NCBI GenBank assembly: GCA_965153455.1
Contig: OZ234498.1
Coordinates: 19,220,001 to 19,284,000 of the forward strand
Origin: Sphagnum compactum
Taxonomy: Eukaryota > Bryophyta > Sphagnopsida > Sphagnales
Reading direction: 5' to 3'
DNA length: 64,000 nt
Position numbers and translations under genes: made by a program
Notes under the pieces: model-generated
The model's input: only the letters and a program-made list of their open reading frames with translations
The model's database searches: none
What the model was told of the DNA's origin: nothing
Part shown: in pieces, positions 1 to 10,659 of the stretch
Numbering within the stretch: the first letter of the stretch is position 1
How the letters are laid out: each line of letters opens with the position of its first letter

Positions 1-148
1 AATCTCCCTGAAGCAGTAGACAACACAATTAGCCAGCCCAAAGTGGCAATGTTGGAGAGCAACAACTTGTCCATCTATTGATTTGTCCAGCACTTAACAA
101 CTAACCAAGGGAGGCATAGAGAGGTTACTACTACTTACACACACAGAC

Positions 149-2656
149 CATGGCTTCCAAAGGCAAATAATATATTTGTGAGACCCGAAAAAAATTGCAC
201 CATGTTGTCAGGAGCTGAATGCTTCACATTTGGTATCTGCAAATTTTTGTAAACGAGAGCTTAGCAATCTGAGAGCTTCTTTTTCTTTTTTCTTTTTTCT
301 TTTTTGGGTATTTCTTGCACCTCAGAGGTAAAAAGGTTAACAATTAGGTATAATTGTAGACATGTGCATGAACATTATGAAGTGCCAAGCACCTAAATTG
401 CTGCAACACATTCGGGTCAAAGATAGAAGAATGGTCACTACAGATTATGAAGTAGTTGCATGCAGTTGTAGGTAAAATAAATACCTGACCATGTTCTAGG
501 GCAGCTGTGGTCATGTAAGCGGAGGTGATGCTCGTGGTGACAATGCCAATGAATGATAGTATCCGGAAGTTGTGCAATGTTGGAATGAGGACACATGGTA
601 AAGCCAGCGCTCCAAATAGATACAGCCATTGTCGCTTATTCCAATTTGAGTTCAGATAGTACACATCGCTGCAATTAGAAACAAATTGAGTTCAAAAGAT
701 CTGATCTTGCCCTTGTTGCAAGTAACTGAATTAATTGAGCTTAAATTGCGATTAAAAGTCAGGGCAGACCAATTTGGTCCACATTTCAATGTTAGTTCAT
801 CTTCCTCTGACTATTAGGGGTTAACTTCTGATCCTCAGAATGCAAAGGTTGTCCTCAAAGTGAGTACATATATAAGCTCACTACTTACATTCTTGTGATG
901 GAGATAAGATGGGCACACTGATTGGTTGACTACCATGAAATAGAGAGTTAGTCAACTTTGGAGATATGGAAGCCGGGCTTGTCAAAGACAGATAGATGGC
1001 TTAAGAAACTTTGAAAGTTGGGTGGCATGTACCTTGAGCAGGCAATGAGTTGCAAAGTGCAACCAAATGTCAAAGAGAGAAGTATGAAGGTTTTGGTGAT
1101 GTAGCGGCCCCACTTCCCCACTAGACCCCCAATTACTTCATGGTACTGCAATACCAGTCAGTCCCAATTATAGTTTCCCAACCAGATTTACACGCACACA
1201 CACAAACACATACACACACACATATATGAGCTGTGTAATTTTAGATCATGCTTGTCAGCCACACCAACCAGACATGATCTGTTTTATGGTCATGCTGGAG
1301 GTTTGATGGTGAGCCCATTTTTTCGCCTAAAAACCCTAGAGACTTGCACTGCTCTTTGTACCACAAATAATGTCACAGGTTGATCTGATCCCATCAGGTA
1401 CATGAAAAACAGAAATGAACAGGACTTAGTTGCAAGCTATGCACGCGCATGTCTAACTTCCAAACTTGTTGAAAGCATAATTCTGAAAGCATGGACCTAC
1501 TTGTATCTGCAAACAGGTCCCATGTTTTTTACGGGTCTGAACAATGTGTGACCCTCCTGTTTGGATCATGTACCCAAGCAGTCATGATGAAGCTCCAGGG
1601 AAGTTACAAAATTTGTACTGCAGATGTTATAATCTGATGACAAGGTGAAAGGAAAGATTGTACAAGTGAATACATGTGACAAGTAGTAGTACTTGTGCAT
1701 TATCACAGCATACATGAGGAGTAGGAAATCAGGTAAGGAATTCATATATATATATTGCTCCTGATTATATTATATCAATTTTGAGTTCTAGGTTTAGATC
1801 ATATGAGAATTATGGGTGCAGAAAATGCTGGGTACTACTAAATTTACCTGTAAGACGTGACCTTTCTGAAGAGTGCCCTGGAGCATCTTCCTTTGCTTGA
1901 GCTCCGCATACATCCAGCTCAACAAAAACACGGTCCAACAGCCAAAAGCACCATACACAAACTGGAACAGGATGCCAAACTTATACCCGACTTGTGAAAA
2001 TGTGTAGGGGAATGTGAGTATCACGGATCCCACCTGTAGAATAACAAGATTATAGATCCATACCCATGAGCTTTGGAATCACTCTGTTATCATCAGGTTG
2101 ATCAGTTTAGAAGTAATTAAAGACATTTGCTCTTGATTTGTGAGCTGGTGGCTTGATTACACAATTTGATCAGAAAAATGAGCAACAATTTTTCAGAGGC
2201 AGTTGTAAAATTATGCATTCATGTTTGAAAAAACCGGTCTCGTGACAAATTTCTTGAGTGGGAAATCCTTTAGCTGAAGAAGGAAACTCTTATAGAACCC
2301 GATTGAAGTCATGAACTGCAGGGCATGAGAAAATTGAGATCAGAGACAAGTTTGTAGGGGTAGCAGCTGATCATCACCTGGGCTGCCACAGCAGTGAGCC
2401 AAGCATCAAACCATGAACCACCATGCCATACACTTGCCTTCACAATCTCCTTCCATCCCCATGAAGAATAGTATCCGATTAAATTGGATTTCGGATCTGG
2501 AGCAGCTGTAGCTGCTGGATCAGTAGTGTCACCAGTGGTGATGCTACTGTTGCAGTGTTCCTGGGATGTGAACTCGACACCAGTGGCTACAAGATCAGCT
2601 GCTTGAAAGTTTGTAGCTGTCGACTCCACTTGCAATGCATCTGTTGCTGCAGCCAT
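149..2656 (-). CDS. AUX1/LAX-type auxin influx permease (5' exons, 3' end off the window)
   Basis: Five minus-strand exons, inferred from GT..AG borders and protein similarity: 2656-2378, 2033-1848, 1145-1033, 668-485 and 236-149. They encode about the first 283 residues. Reading phase is kept across every junction. The family consists of plasma-membrane proton/auxin symporters of the amino-acid permease superfamily. Hallmarks seen are VWHGGSWFDAW, LTFPYTFSQVG, LQLIACSS, DVYYLNSNWNKRQW, PTLHNFRILSF, LEHGQ and VKHSAP followed by LTNILFAFGSH, in the order found in AUX1. The ATG at 2656 (GACAATGGC) has a plausible context, and TTTCAG just upstream could be the acceptor of a 5'UTR intron. The N-terminus is about 70 residues long before the conserved core, longer than in AUX1 and rich in Ala, Thr and Ser. 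The core is clearly diverged from seed-plant AUX1. A possible next acceptor lies at position 8, but too few bases follow to confirm it. Confidence 0.88.
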
Positions 2657-4005
2657 TGTCCACAGCGCAGAAAGGTTCTTCACTCTGAAATCACAGTAGA
2701 GATTTATGAGTAGCTGAACCCAGATTTTGTCCCAAACTAAATAAAGAAAAGCTTTGAAGACTAGCAGACTAGCTTGAAGATCAATGGAGCCAGTCTAGCT
2801 CAAAAAATGAGCACTTGACCCATGTCACAAAAAATTGGAAGCTGTGTGAGATCTTTTATATCATGAGCAACAAAACAAGTAAAAAAGATGCTCATCTGCA
2901 TACTACTAGATCAACCATTTTCCATTTACTACCGATCATCTCACAGGATCACAAACTGTGTGAGCTTGTTGTCTCCAGGCTGTTGTTGCTTTGACTGGCT
3001 GTCTCTTCTTTGGACTCCATTGGCACCCAAAGTCTTGTTCCTGCAGTACTTTGTTCCTGTCAGTTAAGAATCCTTCCTTCTGGGAAATTGATGGATGGGT
3101 CTTATGATGTGTGTGTGTGTGTGTGAGAAAGAGAGAGAGAGAGTGAGTGTTTTTTTTCTTGATGAAATTTTGTCAACAAGTGAAATCAAAAATTAAAATT
3201 TTGGAAAAGAAGTGATTTATCAATTTAAGTGGTCATTAAAAAAAATCCATAACCAACTAGTAATTTATCCATAATACAGATTTTTAAAATAGATTTAAAT
3301 GAATCATTTTTCAATTTTATATTTAAAACCTTATAACCGGCTAATAATCAGCAAAACAATGAGCGATTACACCAACCAAATATTTGACAACCGATCCTTT
3401 ACACATAATTGAGTACCAAACCCAATTATTTGACAACCGATCCTTGCACACAATTGATGGTTATTACTCAATTTTTTTATAACCGACCTGACAACCCAAA
3501 GAATTGATATTGATAACCTGTGACTCGGTTGTGGACCATGTATGAACCCCCAATTGAACTCAATGTCTCAATGTCTCAATTCAACTAGCCTTAGTGGGTC
3601 CCTTGTTGACTGGCTATGGTGCTCAAGTGACTCATATATATGGGCTTAATTTGGTGCGGGTGGTGAATATGTGACCCCGTACTCTATCAAATTTGGGGTT
3701 TGTAAACTTTCTGACAAATAATTATGAAAATCTTGCCCTAATTCCCTTTGTACAACAAGTAGACAAGGCCTTTTTTTCTAAGCCCAAAACAAAACATTGC
3801 TCGTTGTTACTACATGGTTGTTCTCACAATAATCCACAAACATGCCTATCATGCATATGATGACATGCCTTTTATGGTCATGCATGCATGTCAACTTAAA
3901 ATTAGATTTTTGTGCTCCTAGGTTACACAATAATTTGGAGGTCTTCATCTCTTTTATCTTCTTGTTTTGTTCCCTCTTTTCCAATTAAAAAAAATTTCTT
4001 AGTTG
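2657..4005. other. Upstream region of the AUX/LAX-like gene; no gene seen
   Basis: This is the 5' flank of the minus-strand permease gene. It holds a mixed microsatellite at about 3109-3151 (GT repeats followed by GA repeats). A short direct repeat at about 3380-3460 carries two copies of TTGACAACCGATCCTT, roughly 47 bp apart. The remainder is AT-rich sequence without a recognisable coding segment. Core promoter position is not obvious. Confidence 0.5.
3109..3151. repeat. (GT)n-(GA)n compound microsatellite
   Basis: A run of about nine GT dinucleotides passes into GA dinucleotides and then GT again. It lies about 450 bp upstream of the AUX/LAX-like start codon and is a simple-sequence tract. 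Confidence 0.9.
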
Positions 4006-5135
4006 GAAGGGGGGTTGTTGTTCAAGGTACACAAGTTTGGGGTGTAGGGGTGCATAGGTGAGCTTTTAAGGGGTGCACGGGTGGAGCTCAGGGTGCAAAG
4101 CTTGCCATGCACCCCAAAAAAATTCTTACTTTTAGGGCACATTCATTATAGGAACTTGATGTGGCCCCACATTTATGACACACACACAATGCTGGGGTGA
4201 TGATGTGGCACCTCTATGGTGCCTATGTGGCATTCCATGACACATTGGGAATGATGTCCCCACATGGGAACCCTTATCCTTTCATGGGAACACATATTCC
4301 TAGATGGGGACCCATGTTCCCCACATCCCATATGGGAACAAACTTAGGGTTGGGAACCCATGGCCCATAAAAAGAAATGCACATTCCCATGTTTCCACAC
4401 ATTACCCATGTCCCACATGGGAACAAGCTTTAGGGTTGGGAACCCATGGCTCATAAAAAGAACAGACCTTCCCATGTTTGGAAACATTTAATGTTCCTTC
4501 ATTGTTGTTCCCACAAGGAAACTTGTGTTCACATAATGGATAACATTGCTTGTTCCCAATGGAGATTGTGTTATCACCACAATTTTTTTTGCAAAACTTG
4601 CATCATTTCACATAGGTTTTTTCCAAAATAACATGGTTTTAGAAAAAGATTGTGGTAATAGCACCCATGGGAACAACTAATGTTACCCATTATGTGAACA
4701 CAAGGTCCCTTGTGGGAACAACAATGAAGGAACATTAAATGTTCCCCAACATGGGAGCATATGTTTTTTTAACATGCCAAGGGTTCTCAACCTTAAAGCC
4801 TGTTCCCGTTTTTCCTCTTGCTGTTTCGAAGAGTGAGATGTGGGGAACATGTGGAAACATGGGAACACACATTCCCATGAAAGGACAAAGGTTCACATGT
4901 GTTTCCAAGTGTCATATCTATGCCACATTGGCATCAATAGACAACACATCATCACCATACTAATTAGCATGGGTGTCATAAATGTGGGGTTATGTGAGGC
5001 TCTTACAATAAATGTGCCCCAAAGTTGGGAATTTTTTAAAGTGCGCACCAAACTTTGCACCTTAAATTACACACTTGCACATACCTTGAACCCAGCCCTT
5101 ACACCCCCAAAATTGTGCACCTTGAATAACCAACC
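4006..5135. mobile_element. 1.1-kb fold-back (long inverted repeat) element, possibly Mutator-like
   Basis: The left half (about 4013-4591) and right half (about 4645-5135) are imperfect reverse complements over nearly their whole length, around a ~53 bp loop. Matching blocks include 4013-4060 with 5077-5132, 4160-4179 with 4975-4992, 4199-4250 with 4908-4958, 4271-4329 with 4836-4891, and 4469-4562 with 4663-4757. The left arm carries an extra tandem copy of an ~86-bp segment (4327-4374 and 4413-4460, both with TTAGGGTTGGGAACCCATGG). The flanks TCTTAGTTG (3997-4005) and TCTTGAGTTG (5136-5145) look like an imperfect 9-10 bp target duplication, the size typical of Mutator-like elements. No transposase is present. 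The element is old: the arms differ by many substitutions. Confidence 0.75.
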
Positions 5136-5754
5136 TCTTGAGTTGTTCAAATATTTTCTTTTTTTCACAATGTTTCAAATAATATTATTCTTTCAATTTT
5201 TTTGCACATTGTTAAAAGTTCATCTATGTTATTTTTTTCTTATGTACTTACTACTAGTTGAGAAAGATAATCATAATATGACAAATGATTACCTCAAGGT
5301 AATTCATTTAGTGGGGAGTTTAAGCATAAGTCTTATGTTGATTAACATGGTTATAGTAGTGTTGAATTACGTTGTCACTTCCACTAACCTCGCGAGTTAT
5401 AATTTGTTATTTGACCTACAATTTATGGTTGTCATATTTTCCCTAGCATTCTTTATTCCTTTTCATATTATTTTTTCTCTTGTTGTCAGTTCAATTCCTT
5501 AAAATTTTAATTTCCTATTATTTTTCTCTCTCATTGACAATTCAATTCAAATTGTATGCAATGTCATTCAATATTTTTATTCAAAAGAACTGAATTTTCA
5601 TAAAATCAATCAAAAAGGTTCATCAGTTGATCAATTGATCGTCCATCCCTAGTAGTAGTAGTAGTGCGAAGCAACATGGAGCCCAAGTTGAATACATTGC
5701 CCTTGTACAAAATCACTAGCACCTATCACATAGACTAGACCTCATTTTTGCATT
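5136..5754. other. AT-rich intergenic sequence; no gene seen
   Basis: T-rich sequence with a long open frame that reads as hydrophobic residues only because of its base composition. A short TAG triplet run occurs near 5650. I see no conserved motif, RNA gene or clear repeat here. Confidence 0.5.
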
Positions 5755-6107
5755 GGAGACTTCACTACATTCAATTGGTTGTAGCTCTTGTTAGTGCTTG
5801 TCATCAAGACTTATCTATACACATAGTTGTTAAGTATGCGAATCATGGCATAGTTGACAAAACATGTACTAGGAGACTTCACTACAATTCAATTGGTTGT
5901 AACTCTTGTTAGTGCTTGTCGTCAAGACTTATCTATACACATAGTCGTTAAGTATGCGAATCATGGCATAGTTGACAAAACATGTACTAGGAGACTTCAC
6001 TACAATTCAATTGGTTGTAACTCTCCTTAGTGCTTTGTCAACGAGACTTATCTATACACATAGTTGTTAAGTATGCGAATCATGGCATAGTTGACAAAAC
6101 ATGTACA
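5755..6107. repeat. Tandem triplicate, 117-118 bp unit
   Basis: Three consecutive copies start at 5755, 5872 and 5990, each with GGAGACTTCACTACA near its start and ATCATGGCATAGTTGACAAA near its end. Copies 2 and 3 differ at only a few positions, so the expansion looks fairly recent. The unit has no coding potential that I recognise. Confidence 0.93.
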
Positions 6108-7142
6108 AGGCCCACCAATTATATATATCCTGATTATTATTTTGTCCCTAATTATTTGGTTACTATCTACAGAATCCAGATGATTTTTGCTGATGATTTC
6201 TTCTCATTTCCTAGAGTGTGTACTATGTATATAATACTATGTATAATATTATTATACACACACACACACACACACATATATATGCACACATCATGCTCTC
6301 CGAAGCATGACTTTCAAGAGTGGGAAAATGTAGCAAGGACTAAGGGTAAGGGCTGATTTTACTACCTTCTTACCTACCTACTAACAATGGGTTGTCTCAT
6401 TTGCTGGTTTATTGCTAGGTAGGTAGGTTAAAAAAAAGCAACTGAGCTAATGACCATGATTAGCTAGGGAACTGAAACCCAACAGAAAATTGTTTTCCTG
6501 ATGACCTGGCATTCATCCATCCATCCATCCATCCATCCTGGTGCGCTGGTGGGTGCAGGCTAGTTCACTTTGCGCCCAACAATAGGTGCCAGTAGGGTAT
6601 GTGTTTAGCTATTGAGTGTAGGACGGTGTCTGAAATTTTGTCATGGGACCTTTCTTTTATGCATTGCCAAGTTATATATACCATAGTACCTTGGTAACGT
6701 AAGGTGCATTCACACCTAATGTTAAGTTTAGTGTTAAGTGAAAATCTAGGTGGCATCTTAGGTGGCACCCAATGTTAAATGGGTGATTGTTTAATATTAA
6801 GTGAATGTTAACTTAATATAAAATCTTCACGGTAAATAGGTTTACGTCCTAAATGACGAGCTTGATGTTAGGGGATTTAATACTAGAGTCCTAACATCAA
6901 ATCAAGTGCGAATTCACCTTAAGACACATATTTGTTGAACAATTAATTAATTTTGAAATTTTGAAATTTTCATTTCAATAAATAAAATATTTTTGACAGT
7001 TCAATATTCTCCTTCACAAGTTTATTTGTTATTTGAGTGACTTCAACATTTCTGAAAATGATTTAATTAATGTCGAAGCTGACAAGATAGTAAGGGTATG
7101 AAGACATAGAATGAGATCGATCATCTTGTGGTATTATGTGTG
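6108..7142. other. Intergenic; AC/AT microsatellite and a degenerate dispersed repeat
   Basis: Contains an (AC)n/(AT)n tract at about 6251-6285 and a (CATC)n run at about 6512-6538. The latter belongs to a dispersed element spanning about 6366-6570, related to copies near 9.4 and 45.2 kb. No gene is recognised. Confidence 0.6.
6366..6570 (+). repeat. Dispersed repeat with (GTAG)n and (CATC)n ends, copy 1
   Basis: Shared landmarks are GCTAGGTAGGTAGGTT, CATGATTAGCTAG, CATCCATCCATC and GCTGGTGGGTGC. Inverted relatives lie at about 9368-9529 and 45127-45276. This looks like a small non-autonomous transposon family whose ends have become simple-sequence runs. Confidence 0.6.
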
Positions 7143-7502
7143 TGGTAAAGCCCTCGGATGCGGGGCATTCTCAAAATAATGAAGGGGCCTCCTAGGACGA
7201 GGAGTTCGACCTTGCATTTTGGGAATGTGCCCCACCCATCATGGGCTTTACCTATCATAAAGCATGAGGCAAAATTTATCATGAACCACACCTATGTAGA
7301 TCACAAGGTGTATGAATGGGAGGGTTGTTGTTAGGCCTACTCTTCAATAAGGGGAGAATTCTTACACCTATATAAGTAAGCATAATTTTCCTCCCACCCT
7401 TGAGGAGTAGGCATAAATATCCATCCCCAATTTCTAGGAGGGAAATTCCATGGATATAAGGTGCCCTCCACATACATTACAAATTTCTCCTTTGGTACTA
7501 AG
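7143..7502 (+). mobile_element. GGTAAAGCCC hairpin element, copy A
   Basis: The first 109 bp (7143-7251) form an imperfect hairpin. Its ends are GGTAAAGCCC and GGGCTTTACC, and inner arms GGGGCATTCTCAAAAT and ATTTTGGGAATGTGCCCC also pair. The rest up to about 7502 matches, in reverse orientation, the element at 58140-58561, including ATGGATATAAGGTGCC near the far end. Non-coding; transposon class undetermined. Confidence 0.7.
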
Positions 7503-7505
7503 AGA

Positions 7506-7526
7506 CCCTAAACCCTAAACCCTAAA
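7506..7526. repeat. Short interstitial telomere-type repeat
   Basis: Three consecutive CCCTAAA units of the plant telomere sequence lie immediately after hairpin element A. This could be a telo-box-like motif or a relic of break repair. Confidence 0.8.
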
Positions 7527-7624
7527 GGATTTCATCAAATGAGAGGAAGCACATTTCATTTTCGGAGTGGGCAATTTTTTACTCTTGTAGCAAAATCTGT
7601 GATCACATTAGCCCAATGAAAATT

Positions 7625-7770
7625 GTAAGGGTAAAGCCCCACGGTGAGGGTATTCCAAGAATAAGGGACCTACAACAAGGCCAGATCAACATCTTGGCCT
7701 GCAGTTTGGGAATGTTCCTGCACCCATGGGCTTTACACATCATAAAGTACAACACAAACATTATCAAGAG
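7625..7770 (+). mobile_element. GGTAAAGCCC hairpin element, partial copy
   Basis: Starts with GGTAAAGCCCCACGG and reaches CATGGGCTTTAC at about 7727-7738. It is followed by ATCATAAAGTACAACACAAA, which parallels the sequence after the hairpin of copy A. It lacks the downstream half of the full element and lies in the same orientation about 480 bp away. Confidence 0.65.
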
Positions 7771-10344
7771 CTTCAACATAAGTAAATTGTTTGAGCCTTA
7801 ATACTACAAATTTTGGTGGTAAACTGAGTTTCATCATGTCTAAATGTCAATTCTACAAATAAAGTATTTTATTTTTCTTTTGGTGGTTCATGGTTACTTT
7901 CATTTTCAACATGTCATTTACAAAACAATAGGTGTTGTGGGACATGTAGTTTTTGGGCAATGCACATTACAATACTTCTAACCCTAAATTGGGCATGTCA
8001 AACTTAAAATTCCAAGCGCACACTACTACGGAAACTCAAGTTGTCTTTTGACTAAAATGTATTGGAGGATGAGGTGGGTTGAACTTTTGAAAAGCCAACA
8101 TACCATTCCCAACCTACAATTGGATGGGTCTTTCCTTTGCCCCCAATGCACAAAACAATGAATGAGTTTAGTGGGTCACTAATTAGCTTATGCATAACAC
8201 CTGCCCACAACTTGCCTTAACTTTTACTAGATACACTTGACTTGTAGCTATGCCATTATAATTTGGACCTATTTTACTTTCCTTTAGAAGCTTGACACAC
8301 TGTTCATTACCTTTCCAAGTGTTGTGAATACACTAGTACATTCATCACCTTACTGGCAGTAATTAAATTATATTCAGCAAATAAAGTTATCCATAAAGTC
8401 ACCCTCTCTTCACCCTCTCTTTCACCCCCCCCCAATCCCCGCTTTCAGTGGTATCAGCAAAGTAACAAAATGTGACCAAATCTGAGTATAAAATGCTGAA
8501 ACTCAGCATTTAATTAATGCACAAGGTTCGAGACTAATTATAGTACTTGTACAAGTAAGAGCAGTGAAATATATGTAACAGCAGTGGAGGAGCTCAGGCA
8601 AAAAAAGAAAGAAATGATGAAACTCAGTTTACCACCAAAATTGGTGGAAGAACTAACTAGTCTGGGCCCCAAGTTATTTCATTTTGTCAAATTTTCATTC
8701 GCAGTTCCGCGTTTGATGCCCTATTATGCTAAAATGACCATTCTCGCCAACGAATTCGTGTGACTTTACAGATAACTCTAATGTCCTTTTTTTTTCAAAA
8801 TTAGTTGGTCACAATGCCGAAAAGTTCTAGGTAGTTCTAGAAACTCTGTTGCTACCTATAGTGTACATGGTCATTTTGCTTATTCCAGGTCTACATGGCC
8901 AAAAGTCTTTGAAAGTACCCAAGTTTCCAAGAAATTTTTATTGTTTTTGTGAGAGTGAAAAATGAAAAAATGAATTATTATGTGTCAAGAATGGTAAAGG
9001 CACTATTTATGGTAGTGAGCCCAATTAGTTTTGCCCCTTTATTCTTGGTACTATTCATGTAAAGGTCAAGATAAATTTCTTGGGATAAGCTTTGGTTCAG
9101 TCAGTGAACTAACACATATATATTATTATTATTGTGTAGACCTGGTCCTTCATTCAGATGTGTGTTTGCCTTTTCATTGAGAGGGACTCAAATACTTCAA
9201 ATCTTCAAAGTTCATTCATACATGACTAATTTGCAAACAAAAGGTGAAGGTCATTTGCAACCTTCAGATTCCATCATCAAACTCAGTGAGAAAACCAGCA
9301 GTTCATAGCCCAAATTTGCATTTGAATTTTTGAGTCTCTTGTCTCTTCCCTTTTGACTTAAGGGAACCACCACCCACCCACCAATGCACCATGCAGGATG
9401 GATGATGTTGTGTGGAACACTTTTTCATTGTGTTCCTGTCCCATAGCTAACCATGGTTAGCCAGGTACTAACTGTTCACATGCATCTACCTACCTACCTA
9501 CTTACCTACCTACCTACCTACCTACCTAGTAACCACTTACATTCCCAACCTACTCTACCTGTCATACTTATCTGGTCACAGTCCACTGGTCTACAGAGAT
9601 TGGGAAAACTTCAACCCAAGATTTTGTAAGCTCATGGTAGACTAATGGCTAATGGTCATGAATTTTGACCCAATACATACACTACCAAGTTAGCCAAAAC
9701 CCTCAACTACCCATGTTGAATAGGCAAGTTCCATATATATATATAGTTACAATTATTTTTAGACATGCTGAAATTTTGAAAAAATATATTTTTCTCTGAA
9801 GAAAAAATAAATAAATTTGTGAATGAAAATGAAGCATCTTTTGAAATCTTTTGGAATATTTAGGAATATTTTAGGTGTTAAAATATTTTAGTAGTTGGGC
9901 AAAGGTAACATGCATGCGAAATACACAACACCCATTCTCATAGTCCTTTGCATTGTGTTTGTCAAAACATTTTAGGTTATGGAGAGATTGGTTCCACCAA
10001 ACTATTATGCTTTTTCTTACATCACTAGAATGGAACTTTTGAAGCCAGAAGTAGACTTTGGTTTGATCTCTTGTCTTGTTGAGAAAACTAACCAGTATCC
10101 CCTTCTCCAAGCCCCCCAACCCCCTCCTCATTGACTAGACAACTGATGAATGATTGAGGATTCAACAATGGCAAGCACTGAACAAGAGGAACAAGTTAAA
10201 TGCATGCATAGTCTTCAATGGAAAAATATACATGCTCACCCATCATGTCCAACTAGAAACTAGTTCCCTAGAAGTTCTTGTAATTGTGTTAAGTGCAACT
10301 GAAATACTACATGTTATGTTGTTGAAGTGATATGATGTGGTTAA
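7771..10344. other. Gene-free stretch with simple repeats
   Basis: No coding segment recognised. It holds a C-run near 8425-8435, an AT microsatellite near 9735-9745, and a (CTAC)n run at about 9486-9528 that forms one end of a dispersed repeat (about 9368-9529). That repeat is inverted relative to the copy at 6366-6570. Confidence 0.5.
9368..9529 (-). repeat. Dispersed repeat with (CTAC)n end, copy 2
   Basis: Carries CACCCACCCACCAATGCACC, GGATGGATGATG, CTAACCATGGTTAGCCAGG and a (CTAC)n run. Read in reverse this parallels 6366-6570, and it lies in the same orientation as 45127-45276. Confidence 0.6.
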
Positions 10345-10659
10345 GAGCATCTCCAATATCATAGAGTGGTAAAAGATGCTTATATAATAAAAATAATTTT
10401 TGTGTTTTGTGTTGACTATCCTTGCCCACAAATAAACATTAAATTAGTTCATTTAAAACAATGTCAAATCATTTAGGCATTTACATTTTGACCAATATTT
10501 GTCTATGACCGAATTCACAATAGGAAATTTTGTTTGAAGTTGTCCCTTGGGCCTTGTTGGCATTTTGGCCATTTTTGTTGGAGAGTGGCAGGATTTTCAC
10601 TATCTTGCAACAAGATATTAATATAAAGCCATCTTTATCATTGTATAATGGATATGCTT
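10345..10659. mobile_element. PIF/Harbinger-type MITE with TAA target duplication
   Basis: The left end is GAGCATCTCCAATATC. The right end, reverse-complemented, is AAGCATATCCATTATAC. The element is flanked by TAA on both sides (10342-10344 and 10660-10662). TWA target duplications and GAGCATCTCCA-type ends are typical of PIF/Harbinger-derived MITEs. At 315 bp it has no transposase, and it shares ends with the elements at 31973-32330 and 38197-39049. Confidence 0.75.

Noticed and set aside
4840-5502. 220-codon plus-strand open frame, partly hydrophobic, membrane-protein-like
   Set aside because: It begins inside the fold-back arm and the rest is T-rich sequence; the hydrophobicity follows from base composition and no conserved motif is present.
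5755-6107. CRISPR-like array
   Set aside because: The units are contiguous 117-bp tandem copies without unique spacers, in a plant nuclear context.
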